Assembly: GCA_012295275.1 (NCBI GenBank)
Contig: CM022672.1
Coordinates: 14,129,995-14,193,994, forward strand
DNA from: Chrysomallon squamiferum
Taxonomy: Eukaryota; Mollusca; Gastropoda; Neomphalida; Peltospiridae
Direction of reading: 5' to 3'
DNA length: 64,000 nt
Shown here: positions 1 through 12,016 of the stretch, piece after piece
Layout of the letters: every line of letters begins with the position of its first letter
How positions within the stretch are numbered: position 1 is the first letter of the stretch
Program-made: the position numbers and the translations under genes
The notes under the pieces: generated by a model
Databases searched by the model: none
What the model was told of the DNA's origin: nothing
The model's input: the letters and a program-made list of their open reading frames with translations, nothing else

Positions 1-839
1 TGTTATACTTTCTCCATATAAAATGAATGAAACTTTGTTTAAAAGACATTTTATACTAGAGCTATGCTAACCTTCCCAGTCTAGATAGTGTTTTAAAGCA
101 AAGTTATATCCTTCTACACACTGAATATATAATAGATTTATCCACCAACATTTGGCTTTAAAACATTGATATAAAATATTTGGAAAACTGTAGGAAACAA
201 AATTTATCGAAGCGATCAGAATGAAAGCATGCAGATATCTGCGTCAGCTTACCAGAAAAATCACAAATCTGGAAAAGTTCCCAAATTTCGACAGAGTTTA
301 ATATATTATCACCATCGCGGTCGTACAGCTTAGCAGTTGCATATGGATGAAATAATTGGTATCCGTGTGTGAAGGCCGCCCTGAAACAAGGAAAGTCGCA
401 ACATCAGCATAACTCGTACAAAACCACGTCAGCATAATTGATGCAATACATCTGCACGAGACTACACTATCAGAGGCAATATACCGCCAGCGTGACTGAA
501 ACGACAACAGTCAGCATGCCTCGCATGACGTTATCTGAGGGAAAATAAGGTGAAACCGGCGCGATACTTTTGTCACTGTTAGTCCTAGACTTTAGTGACG
601 TACAGTTTCCTTGATTAAGAATTATTTTGACCAATAAAAATTAAATATCCACCCAACAAAATGGTTTACCTGAAAATTAATATATATATCTGCCACGTGA
701 GAAAGTTTGTTTGTTAGTGATTTAAATACGAAGAAATAAAAGTGACTCATTATTTTTATTTAGTATTTTGATAATTAATGAAAAAGAAAACTTACGTGGA
801 AATAACCATCGTCAGTGTGAACAATAGTGGAAACTTCAT
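1..839 (-). CDS. Secreted EF-hand protein, array copy A (5' part only; gene runs off the left edge)
   Basis: Two coding exons are visible. Exon 1 (796-839) starts with ATG and encodes a 14-residue hydrophobic signal peptide beginning MKFPLLFTL, then splits a codon 2/1 at donor GTAAGT. Exon 2 (253-380) begins after a TTTCAG acceptor and encodes one canonical EF loop, DRDGDNILNSVE, followed by the array-wide signature IWELFQICDFS and donor GTAAGC after the first base of the next codon. Lengths (44 and 128 nt) and phases (2, then 1) match the complete copies at 12,017-13,761 and 20,382-22,020, so EF loops 2-4 should lie left of position 1. Loop residues D1, D3, D5 and E12 are intact, so Ca2+ binding is likely. 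Secretion is inferred from the signal peptide; the physiological role is unknown. The segment before the loop is a few residues longer than in the paralogues. Splice sites are read by eye, without transcript support. Confidence 0.72.
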
Positions 840-1380
840 GGTTTATCTGAAGCAATAAGAACAACAACAACAGCAACGACAACGATAATAGTAGTGGTAG
901 TAGTAATAATAATAATAATATTAATAACAATAATAACACCATCACCATCACCATCATCGAGAACAACAACAAGAAGAACAATAATAATAACAGGAAAATG
1001 TAAATAAATATAGGAAGTTCTTGTACTTTGTAATTTATATATCGGAGTATAAATTAAATAAAAAGTCGTCTAGCAATTATTATCACGTATTGTTTCTTTG
1101 TAATTCTGTTCAGGTCATTTAATGTTGTTTATTAATTTAGTAATTGTGCTTAAAGTACAAAGCAGGACAAATACAGAGGAAAGCCCATTTCAAAACATAC
1201 ACAAGTAGAGACTATGTTACAACAAATCATCCATTGTATACATTTTTATTTTAACGTCAAGGTACTTAAATATATAAAGAGAATTTTTGTGACCTAAACT
1301 CTTACTTCGAATATAAGCGTGATAGAAAATGTACTAAGTTTGATAAAAATATAGAATAGTAACAGCGGAAAAATACTTAC

Positions 1381-1470
1381 CTGTATAAACTATACAACAC
1401 GCTGGTCGATAACAAATGGCGAAGTAGAGCTATGAAGGTCCTCATATGCATTATCTATTACATAATCATG
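1381..1470 (-). promoter_or_regulatory. Putative leader exon and promoter of EF-hand copy A
   Basis: On the minus strand a conserved block ends in ATACAG followed by donor GTAAGT (donor at 1375-1380, last exon base 1381). The same block recurs upstream of the other array copies, each time with the core CGCCATTT (plus-strand AAATGGCG) and a TATGATTATG-like segment further upstream. I read it as the untranslated first exon plus core promoter. In this copy the TATA-like stretch is weak (GCATATGAGG). The AAATGGCG core resembles a YY1-type element, which is an inference only. Confidence 0.45.
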
Positions 1471-1558
1471 CATATTCAGTCACTCAGTATTCAAATTTCT
1501 ATTTAATATTTCATTTAATTTGATGCGATGTATATCTCTCCGTTTTATAGATTATGTT

Positions 1559-1593
<35 letters not shown>

Positions 1594-3623
1594 ATAATAG
1601 AATATTAGTCTTGTAGAAGCAGTAACACCAGTTGTAGCCTAGTAGCAGCAGGTTGTAACTGAAAGAGAGTTACTCTTTGTATTTTTAATATCACAACTGG
1701 AATAGATATTTAGAGCAGTATAATAGTGAAAGTCATTGCTGTTATTTGTTTTCTAATTTTGCTTTTAAGCAAATTCTGGGGAATGTAGCTAGGAAGCAAG
1801 GCAGGAGTCGATCTAAGACTGTCTAAGACAACATCAGATAAGAACCAACGACAGCTTAGAATTATTCAACAGTGCTGACTGTCTCTTTACATAAAATAGT
1901 TACACCAAAATATTGCATTATAAAATAATTTTCTACTGAAAAACTTAGACACATTATCTAGTATAACAGCTGCATATTTCTTGCGCCAGAACATGTACGT
2001 AATAATTGCTGCCGTAATTGTGTGCGCCTATCTGCATATTGTAAAAGTTTGATTATGTAGTTTTACCGTTTGGTATTCGATATTGTTGCATATTTGGTCC
2101 ATATACTAGGCAATAATAAAACAATCAAAATTCATCTACAACTGACTTCACGTTCGTCTATTTACTAAATAAAGAATCTAACATGCGTCAAGTAATAAAT
2201 CGTGTTTGCAACCTCTCTAAATGCGGCAATATCCTATCTTAAATAATTTGTATTAAATGGCGACATCATCTACATATCAAACTTTCTTTATCATTTGCAT
2301 TTTGTAAATCTTATTCATCAGTCATGTCTCTTACAAGAATCTCTATAGTTTCAAATGAATATTAAGTAAACAGTGTAATATAAAAATATCGAAGCCAAAA
2401 TGTATCAATATAATCAAATAAAAGTAGTTAAACGGCATATAACCATCGAAGTGGATATTTCTTTGTTATATGTTTAATTGTTACTATTTCTTTGTGCCAT
2501 AATAGTTTAAGAAACTTCTGGTATATGTCTGTCACATATTAAATTGCTTATTGTTATTAGGATTCTAAATTGTTTTCTTTTGTCGATTGACGACGTTGGC
2601 AGGTTTTTACCAATGTTTATTGATCCTAAGCAGGTTTATTGTTTAGAGTGAAATTAATGTCGTTCATCCTTGGGCGTTTTATTATTTTTCATACTAAATA
2701 TGCTCTATGACTATAGTAGTAGATTATAGATAACAGTTTTAAAAGTGAAATTTCAGAAAACTAATCAGTCCAAAATACAGTTTCTACTCAGAATAATATT
2801 GTTTGCTGTAAATGATTCCCTACCTCGACGCCTTTATGGATGAGTGGAAAGCACGCGCACTTTGGACAATAGCAGCTGCAGACGATATGTGAAACATCCA
2901 TAAAGATAAAAGGGAAAAAAACCCATTGGTAATGTTATATCTGATATCCGAGCAAAGCGAACGCGTCCTCTGTACGATAGCGATGGATCTTTAGCAAGTC
3001 GAAAACAGCGCTGGTCATCCTTAAATTAACCATTCAACATTTTACTTACGATATTCTTCGTCCGACTGTCCTACTTTTACTCCTCTCTAACTGTGACGTC
3101 ATCAGCAACATACGCCTTAATTCGCAGACTAGTGGCACTGGTCGCGTTCTGGATGTTGTGACTTGCGGTGCAGAATGTTTCACGGTGTTCGGATGTATCT
3201 TTCATACACGAAAGTCACTGCTGGTCATCCTTAAATTGACTGTTAAGCAATATATTTAAGATATCCTCTCTAACTTTTTATCATCTCTAACTCTTTCTGC
3301 TGTTGTCCTGTATAACGAGTGCCATGGCCACTTCGGAAAAACTCCTATAAAACATTCTTGGAGCGAATAACGTTAATGTGCTGCCTTGGTGTGTATGCTC
3401 CGCAGGCATATCCCTCAAACGACACCTCAGGGCTGTCATATGTCATCTTAGTACTGTAACCTGTCTCGATGGTATCTGTGTACTGTACGTCCTGTAGTAC
3501 TTCGAAATATTTTGTTGCCTATGTTGGAATTCAGTTGGAAAACAATAAAAGTAGCACATAACAAAACAAATTCACAATTATTCATTCATATAAATTATAT
3601 TTGCTTTTCTGTTGTTAGTTTTT

Positions 3624-3661
<38 letters not shown>

Positions 3662-4436
3662 GTGTTGTTGGGGGGGATTCTTTTTTTTTTTTTTTTTGTT
3701 GTTTTATGTTGTTGTTTCTTTATACTCAAACAGATAATGCATGATCTTTCGTAGAAAAGTGACAGTGAAAGTGGGGGAACAGTTACTCGTTATGTAATAG
3801 CTACAGCGTCAAAATAGTTCAGAAACATAACATCGGCGTACTATTTTTAATTGGAAACGAAAAATATTTCCATCAGGTAATATTTCCAAAAATGAAGTCA
3901 TCATTGAAGCTTTATTTTACAATACACGAAGATATTTTATTTCAAGGTTATACCTGCTTTTTCAATCTATGCATAGTTAAATCACCTACACACTGACCGA
4001 TCAGGATGAAAGTAAGCAGACAAACATCCGCGTCAGCTACCTCAGTATCACCAGTACGATGTCACATCAGCACGACCAATACAACTCGACATGCGCATGA
4101 CTAACGTAGCGCAGTGCTAAGGTAAGTGTCGCGACACGTCTGCAAAAATGACTGATACGACATGACGTCATAATAACTGGCAGAACAGAACGTCAACAAA
4201 ATATCTTCATGACATTAGTAAAGTTCAAAATCCTTCATTAAGAATTACTTTCACCAGTACAGAGTGTCTCTAAAGAGTAACACACGCCTTCTGTGTCAAA
4301 ATGTTTCAGTTTTGTTTATTACAGATTTAAAAATAAAGAAACAAAAGTGAGTTTTCGTGGTGATTGACTCCGCTTTCCCCTCACTCGTATTTCTAATTTT
4401 AAAATGTGCAATAAAATAATCAAAAAGAAAACTTAC
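1471..4436. other. Inter-copy region without a recognised gene
   Basis: No coding exon is supported. It contains T-tracts (1560-1592 and 3629-3660), one copy of the conserved 5'-intron block of the array near 2,657 and a pair of direct repeats around 3,010 and 3,220. Around 3,960-4,120 sequence homologous to the flanks of EF-hand exon 2 is present, but the exon itself is missing. This shows an exon deletion in the copy whose exon 1 relic lies at 4,437-4,480. Confidence 0.5.
3010..3237. repeat. Pair of direct repeats 210 bp apart
   Basis: The 18-base string GCTGGTCATCCTTAAATT occurs at 3010-3027 and again at 3220-3237. Further, weaker similarity follows each copy (both are followed by a CTAACT-containing stretch). 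This looks like an old tandem duplication of about 210 bp in noncoding sequence. Confidence 0.6.
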
Positions 4437-4480
4437 TTTATAAAAATTACTAACAGGGTTAACGACAGTGAAAACTTCTT
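4437..4480 (-). pseudogene. EF-hand array relic: exon 1 with lost start codon
   Basis: The 44 bp align with the signal-peptide exon of the other copies: same acceptor context (CAGATAAA), same length class (14 codons plus two bases) and the GTAAGT donor at 4431-4436. The ATG has become AAG, and the next codons still encode a KFSLSLTLLV-like hydrophobic stretch. The matching exon 2 position at about 3,960-4,120 has the intron flanks but no exon. Loss of both start and exon 2 makes this a dead copy. An AAT-type microsatellite remnant sits directly at 4,496-4,525, as in the live copies. Confidence 0.75.
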
Positions 4481-4540
4481 TGTTTATCTGAAACTAATAA
4501 TAATGATAACTATAATAACAATAAATTGAAAATATGTGAA

Positions 4541-4543
<3 letters not shown>

Positions 4544-4595
<52 letters not shown>
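4544..4595. repeat. (GT)n microsatellite
   Basis: Uninterrupted GT dinucleotide run of about 26 units in the 5' intron region of the dead EF-hand copy. Confidence 0.97.
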
Positions 4596-4599
<4 letters not shown>

Positions 4600-5755
4600 A
4601 GAAAGTCATCAAGATATATTGCTCAAGTAGGTTTATGAGTATTGCTCTCTTCTGCTACATGGCTGTGGTTCAGTGAAGCAAAATGTAAACTACTAAACAG
4701 TGTACTGGATCCGACACCCAGGCTAACACGTACCGAATTCCGACTGTTTAACTGGGGTTTTTCTAATTTAAACTATTCATTGATTCTCTGTTGTTGTTTC
4801 ATTATTATGATTTATTATTATTCACTTTCGAATATTTAACTACAGACATCCAATAAAATATTGTGCCGTGGTCAGCCAACGAAAGAGATAACATAAAAAG
4901 ATTAAATTTTATAAACGTTAAAGAAGTCACCAAATATATTTTTAGTACAAAAGTTGATCCATTCTTTCTTTCTTTTTACTTTTTTTTTTTTTTTCATTTG
5001 CTAATAATCTCAAGACTGGAAGGAAAACATCCATGCTCAAAAGATGCTAATTTTTTTCACTTTACAAAACTTCCATGGTTCACTCATAATCACCATTCGT
5101 TTAATAAAATTTAAGTTTGTCATAGAAACTGACTGAACTGTCAGTAAAGTTCTGTTAATAACAGTGTATTCTGAATTTTAATCTACATTTAGCAATTTGC
5201 AAAGATCTGTTTGACTCAGTTTAGTTCCTGTTTTATTTTTACTTCCAGCATCAATACTTACGTAACACCTAATATGTTTTAACATCAACTGAAAAAAACC
5301 CAAAAGCAACGAGAAAAACAAACAAACACAAAACCCCCATAAAACTGAAATGTAATAATGGTAATGGAAATCAAACTATAGATGTATAAAGATCTGTGGT
5401 GTATTGTGGTTAATTGTCAGTATTTACTGGTTAAATGTCGCTCATTCTTAAGTCTTTATTTTCGACGCTCGCTCTGTGAATATGACGACAAAGAGCTGTG
5501 GGGTACGGTACTATCTTAGAATAACTGCTTTTCACAACAGGAAAGAAATAGTTATGATCCATGATTATATTATTGAAAGAACTTAATATTTATAATAAAT
5601 TTACAATCTGGCTCACCGAGCACACCTGCAAAAATACAAGCCTCTGAACTAGACTGATTTTTACTTTAATTTGGAACATCACTGTGAATGAATATCTACT
5701 AACTTTTGTTTCTGATGATAAAAATATAGAATAACAAGAACCAACAGAGACTTAC

Positions 5756-5845
5756 CTTTGTAACTACGCAGGTCGACGGCTGATAAGAAAATGGCGAGAT
5801 ATTGTCTTCATATATTTCATCTTTTGCACAGTTATGTATATTAAA
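5756..5845 (-). promoter_or_regulatory. Leader exon/promoter of the dead EF-hand copy at 4.4 kb
   Basis: The minus strand shows the array-wide block CTCGCCATTTTCTTATCAGC, then GTCGACCTGCG and a terminal AAAG before donor GTAAGTC (donor 5750-5755). About 30 bases upstream of the presumed start lies AAATATATG, a TATA-like string. Its spacing to exon 1 (about 1.3 kb) is like that of the complete copies. Retained although the coding part is dead. Confidence 0.45.
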
Positions 5846-6092
5846 CAGTTATATTTTTACATATATTCAGTGATTTAATGACATATAATATTTTAGAAAA
5901 TTAGAGATAAAAAACGGCTGAGAGTTTTTTAGAATCACAACTCTCAGTCACTTCGCAGGTCTAACGTCTACAAGCTTTCTCTCATAAAACGTATAACGCA
6001 AGATAACCGCAATTAAAAGTGTGTCTAATGTGGCTCACTTATTAGTATTTTGCAGACATCTCCTTCTAGTTCTGTATGCCATACATACATAC

Positions 6093-6211
<119 letters not shown>

Positions 6212-7024
6212 GTGACTGTTCTTAAATACATATTATAAGGTACAAATATTGGACTGATAGGCTGCATAACCGATGCGCAGGTTACGGTTCAACATATATC
6301 TCTCACTCAGTATTCACCAACAGATCAACAGAAGCAGCAGCAACAACGACAACAACAACAACAATAGCAACAGAAACAAGAAGACATAATAATACTCTAA
6401 AACTGACCTCTGTAATAAAATCAATTATTTAAGACGAATCGAAAATGATAGCGGTAATTGTTCATAAGCATATTTAAGGTATATAAATATTTGACTGATA
6501 ACCTGTCATCAAATATTTCCCATTCTGGCATTGGTTCTGGCAGAAATAAGAATAATAACAATAGCAACGCATTAACAATACTCCAAAAATCAAGTTCTGT
6601 TGTTTATTTAACATGAATCGAAAATGAATTGTAAAACAGTTTTTAAAAATGACCATTGAAGCTAGATTATTAAAGTTAATACACTAGTATTTTTAAAGTA
6701 TAAGTTATATATTAAAAATGACACTTCAGAACCCCACGTTTGTACGCAGAATTCGGTGACACTGAGCTTGGAGGATCCGATACTCATGGCTTCCTAACAT
6801 TAATTATTCCTTAAAATACAAGAGAAAAATATTTTTATTAAAATAATAATATCCTATTATCTTTCCATTATTTAACGTAATCAATGAAATTCTATTTTAC
6901 GATCTACGAAGACATTTTATTTTAAAGTTATACCCACAATGCAAATCTGTACAAATGAGTTTACCCACTAGCAACCTGATTTCAGATAAATAACATTTTG
7001 AGACAAATATCTCTGTCAGCTTAC

Positions 7025-7107
7025 AAGAAAAACAACATATCTGGAAAAGTTTCCAAGCTCCTATATTGTGTGTTATATTATCTTGATTATCATGAGATTT
7101 TTTTAAA
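7025..7107 (-). pseudogene. EF-hand array relic: degenerate exon 2
   Basis: The donor GTAAGCTGACAG (donor at 7019-7024) and the signature AWKLFQIC are retained. The EF loop reads HDNQDNITHNIG, so position 1 is no longer Asp and position 12 is Gly instead of Glu. The following loop also starts with Cys instead of Asp. There is no acceptor or partner exon 1 at the expected place. I call it a decayed isolated exon. Confidence 0.7.
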
Positions 7108-8267
7108 TAAAATCTTTGTATAAAAAAAAAAATTGTCAAAAATAAAAATAATTTGGTATGAGGCATTTGCCAGTTATTTAAAACGAATCGAAAATGAAAT
7201 AATGTTTTCATTCCCATGTTAACGTTTTCACAAAGAATATAAAACAGTATAATTATTAAACAGTTTTACAAATGACCAGTGATCATTAAAATGGATAACT
7301 GTATAAAATTAATATACTAGCATATCTTACATTAAAATAAAATTCGCTTCTAACTGTTCCTATATATTTATTTAGAAATATCATCTACTGGGTCATTTCT
7401 TTTTGATGGTGATCATCTCGATTGAAATCACAATTGAGACACGTCTAATATGAACTGCTGGTGTATATGTTTGTTGAAATGTACGTTTGTGTGTATTTAA
7501 ATGTGTCTATGTATATATGTAACGAATTATCTGTGTGAATTTTGTCTGAAAAACGTACAAGCGTTCACAAACAATCCTACGTCATTGACACTTACTATTC
7601 CATCGTCTGTAAACATATTTAAGAATTTGTTTCGCAGAGAAATGCAACGGTTAATAACCAAATATATGAAATTGTCGACTATTTTATTAAAAATAATCCA
7701 TCAGCTGCTCGAATACATTTGATTTCAAAAACATGAAAATGTTACCTGGTTTTGTTTTTAAATTTCTTTTTAACTTCATGGTACGTGAAGAAAATTATTT
7801 CGGAAAAACATATCACCTTCAATATACAGTGTGAGAAAGTACCTAAATATTTATTTCACAATTTTTATTTTCTACTGATAAAAACAGAATATTAAAATCT
7901 ATGCAACGCATGTATTTTATATGTAAGTATAAATTTATCTCTTTTTTATATACACAATTTTAAAACCCCTGATTAACAGCCAGGTAATAGCAAAATACTA
8001 ATTGTTGTAGAACTAGAGGCAACAGCAGGAGCAACTAGTTATTGTAATGGCAACAGAAGTTAATTAAGAGATGACAGAGAGGTTTTATAATATTATCTCT
8101 CTCAGCATCACTTCAAACTTTTTCTCATAAAACGTATGACTACAAAATATGACCGTCGATTAAAAGTTTGCTAAATTCACCTTCAGTAAAATATTACGTT
8201 CATCCTAGGTTTGGGACAGATGCATTTGATACCTTTCACGTCCATATGAATCAAATAGCTGTTTTAC

Positions 8268-8278
8268 AAAACTCAAAT

Positions 8279-8309
<31 letters not shown>

Positions 8310-8440
8310 CACACACACACACACAGACATGCACACGCAACAATGCCAGTAATGCAAATAAAAACCCTTCAGTTTACAACACTTAATTTTATACGAGCAG
8401 ACTGAGATCAATAGTGTGTGTGTGTGTGTGTGTGTGTGTG
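8268..8440. repeat. CA and GT microsatellite pair
   Basis: A CA run at about 8,279-8,325 (interrupted by a G) and a GT run at 8,415-8,440 flank about 90 bp of other sequence. The block just left of it (about 8,080-8,260) is one copy of a segment that recurs upstream of each EF-hand unit. Confidence 0.9.
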
Positions 8441-9456
8441 CCTCTCAAAACGTTATTTTTTTTTAAATATCAATCTGTAACTTTCTTATAATCAGCATCA
8501 CAGTCAGATGTCCGTACCATTACTACTATCACTACCACTACTACTGCAGATTCAGTGGCTGCTACAACTACTTCTGCTGCTGTTTCTGTTTGATTTTACT
8601 CCTGGTATATTCATTGTATCGATATATTACTGTGAATATTAGAACCTGATTACGACAACCAGTGTTAGTAATGTTATTACTATTACTACTAATAATACTG
8701 CCACTACTAACATTACTACTATTTCTACATTGGTAATTAATTCTAATACTTGTAGTTAGAGTGTTAAAGGCATTGGCATGTTCCTTCTGTATCATATATT
8801 GTAACATTTAGATAATGCATTAAAAATTAAACGTTAAAGGTGAATGCCTCTGTTTTACAGTTTCATACAGCAGCCCATAATACTACTCTATAATATAAGT
8901 TTTACTGTAAAAAAAAAATAATAATAACAAAAAAACAATAATAAAACAAGTAAAAAAAAATAAGTAAAAATTGAAAAATAAAATTTAATATTTTTTCATT
9001 CCCACATTATTAATGTTTTGCTAACGAAAATAAAACTGTTAGTTTTGCAAATAACAAATGAAGTTAGATTAATGATATGGATAATGGTATAAAATTAATA
9101 TATTAGTGTTATATTACACAATATTACATAACATCGCTGTTAACTGTATATATTCATTCAAAATTGACCTTCATTAGGTTATTTCATTTAATGGGCTATC
9201 TTCTCAACTGAAATCACAAACATGACATTTAGACATTAACTTTATCAACAGTTTTAGGACTTTAGTCTGTATTTATGAGTATCTGCCTATCTCTTTATAT
9301 TTCTCTATTCATAAATACATACATTTATATGTATATACATACAAATATGTATTTATGTACACAAGTATGTATTAAAATAAGTATGCATGTGTGTATGTGT
9401 CAGTTTATATAATTGTATCTATGTATATTTGCATAACTGAATATACATCTGTTATT

Positions 9457-9527
9457 TTACGTCTGAAAAATAAAAATACAGCATTTCAACGTAGATCGTT
9501 TTTCAGCGATACCCCATACTCCATCCT
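9457..9527 (-). pseudogene. EF-hand array relic: isolated exon 4
   Basis: A clean acceptor (TTTGTCTGTCAG) is followed by 2 bases plus 22 codons and a stop: DGVWGIAEKRSTLKCC and a short hydrophobic end. This corresponds to loop positions 5-12 of EF4 in the copy ending at 20,382. Exons 3, 2 and 1 are absent; immediately upstream (about 9,700-9,800) the sequence jumps to the conserved 5'-intron block. It is therefore an internally deleted unit. Confidence 0.6.
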
Positions 9528-10099
9528 CTGACAGACAAAAGAAATTATTTTTATTTAGCAATTTTCTGTTTAAAAAAAATATGTTTTCTTCCAATACATT
9601 ATTTACAGCGTCAGTACTTACAGTAAATGAACATAGAAGACACACTTTACTCTTTTAGTGCAGAAATATTAACGAAAATTCAGATTTTGTGTCAGTCCTT
9701 GTAAAGGAAATCAAACTATAGATGTTATAAAGATCAGTGGTAAATGTTGATTAATTGTCACATTGTGTTTACTGGCGAAATGTCGCTCATCCTTCAGTTT
9801 TTATTTGTATTGCTTTCCCAAAATCCAGCCGACTGCTCTGTGAATATGATGATACAACGAGCTGTGGGATACGTTGCTATCTTAGAATAACTGTTTTCAC
9901 AACAGGAGAGAGATAGTTATGATCCATGATTATATTACTGAGAGAACTTAATATTTATAATGGATTTTGCAATCAAGCTCACTTAGCAAACCTAAAATAT
10001 GAAGTAGACAGGCGCCTTCATGTCACATTTTTTTTGAAGGACTTCCTCTCTTTGTAACTTTCTTCTTCAAGTCCCATCTTCCTCTAAGTCTTTACCTAA

Positions 10100-11563
10100 T
10101 CTAAATTAATTAACAAAATTTACGTGACAGTACATCTACCATGAAGAATTGGGATCCCCAGTTTAATGAAACATTCGTATTCTACGCTGATATCAGATCT
10201 AGCGCTGCCACAGTTCTAAATTAGCTTTATCTCTTTCTTAGACCTCATTCCGAAAGGTACTAAACTTTAGAGTACTTTATTAAATTAGCTGGTGGAACTA
10301 AGTTATGGTTTCATAAAGAAAATGAAATATTTTCACAACGAAAATATAGTTATTAGCAAACTGTAATTATTCCAAAGCGTCTCTGTTTTGACATATTTTA
10401 CTATTTTGACCCATTTTTCATGACTTTTGAACGCTTGATTTGTTCTCTGTTTAGCTGAGTAAAAACTTAATGAATGGAAAATGTTGTATCTTATCTTTTT
10501 AGTTATTGCACGAAATGTTACTTTGTATTGTGACGAAATGCTTTAATCACAATCGGAAATACCTTGAGGTAGCGGGAATCTCGTTATGTTTCTCCGAACA
10601 TTATTCATACTCTACTTTTTACGCTGACGGGGTCTGCTCTACGAGTTTTCTTCATATAAAATGCCTTGATCACACGAAAGTTCAAATCGTAGCTTCATTT
10701 GTTTATCGAACAAAAAATATTTTCCATATGAAAATGGCATAAAACCTTGATAAAAAGAAATATATATATATAAAGTCTGTTGAATATTTTCGAGCAACAG
10801 ACCTCACTATAAAAAGCAATATTTCATGTTTTAAAAAAAAAACTGAAATTGAAGTTTAAAGCAACAACACGACCAACTGCCCGAAAAAGCGAAATATCTA
10901 CGGTTACTCGACTTCGTTTTCTCAACTGTTGTTGTGATCCAAAAATAGCCTTCTCATTTGCAGTACTTACCTTTTTGTTTGCAGTTGAGACAATGCTTGG
11001 AAATAGTGCTGAAACTGATGGTGGAATAAGTGTGTTTATTTAGTGTTTGTGGGAAAATGAAACTTGGTTCAAAACATTCTACATACATAATAAATGATAA
11101 AATAGGTCACTCAGTACAAATTTCCTTATTCAGTCTTTTCTTCTTAGGTTTGATCTTTGCTTCATACCGACCACTCCCACATTCAAACAGTTTCTCAGAA
11201 ACATCTTCTTAAATCTTATCCAAGCGAACTCAGATCACAATATTGGTAACCTTTCTAAGTACTATTATTACATTGCAATTCATTATCTATCCAGTTTTTG
11301 TCTAAATATTCGTAATATATTCTCAATGTTAAGTTTTTTTAGCTCCGCTCTCAAGCCAAAAGTGCACTTAACAAATCATCTTTATTATTATAGCCTTTAT
11401 TAGTACTAAGACTGCAATTTGACGCTGACGAAAACTGCAACTTCTTTAAAAGAAAAAACGCAAACCCGCTTCTAAATCATTTCACTCTGATTAATTTGAT
11501 GCAAAAATTAATTTTGTATATAAGTACAAGTGAAGCAATGAATTTTCAAAGATGTTTATATTT
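10100..11563. other. Region with no recognised gene
   Basis: The left edge (10,140-10,200) matches a 5'-intron block of the array (an ATGAAGAATTGGGATCCCCAG-like string also seen near 14,470 and 22,860). From about 10,300 to 11,560 the sequence is not shared with the other array units. Short open stretches exist at 10,506-10,742 and 10,849-11,043 (plus strand), but they lack a splice context, a recognisable domain or a credible start, so I do not call them genes. Confidence 0.4.
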
Positions 11564-12016
11564 TTATCTAGCGTAAATAATTTTTTTTTTACCAGAATTG
11601 GCTTCACATATCAGTGTTAATGTATTATGCAGAGTTATGAAAGAAAAATAATTAGACTTAATATTTGTCACATATATTATAAAATAAGCTTTGTCAATGA
11701 CAACCTCACTCAAAAACGGGCCCTTAAAAATAGAAGTTTTCTCAAAATACCAGTTGTGCGTAAATGACATCAAAAAAAATAAAAATTAATTACTTTGGAA
11801 CAAGTGTGTTAAGGTTTGTATATATTTATTCAGAACTGTCCTGTAACAGGTTATTTCATTTAAATGTTCATCTTCCTAACTGAAATTTCAAACATGACCA
11901 TTAGTATAGACATGTATCAAATCTTTATCAATATGAACTGTAGCTATTTAAGTATGTATCTGTATCTATATAAGCATATCAATTATGCTATATATTTACA
12001 TATTTCTTTGTGTATA

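Noticed and set aside
10506-10742. 78-codon plus-strand ORF
   Set aside because: No start codon in good context, no homologue recognised and no splice partners. Probably chance.
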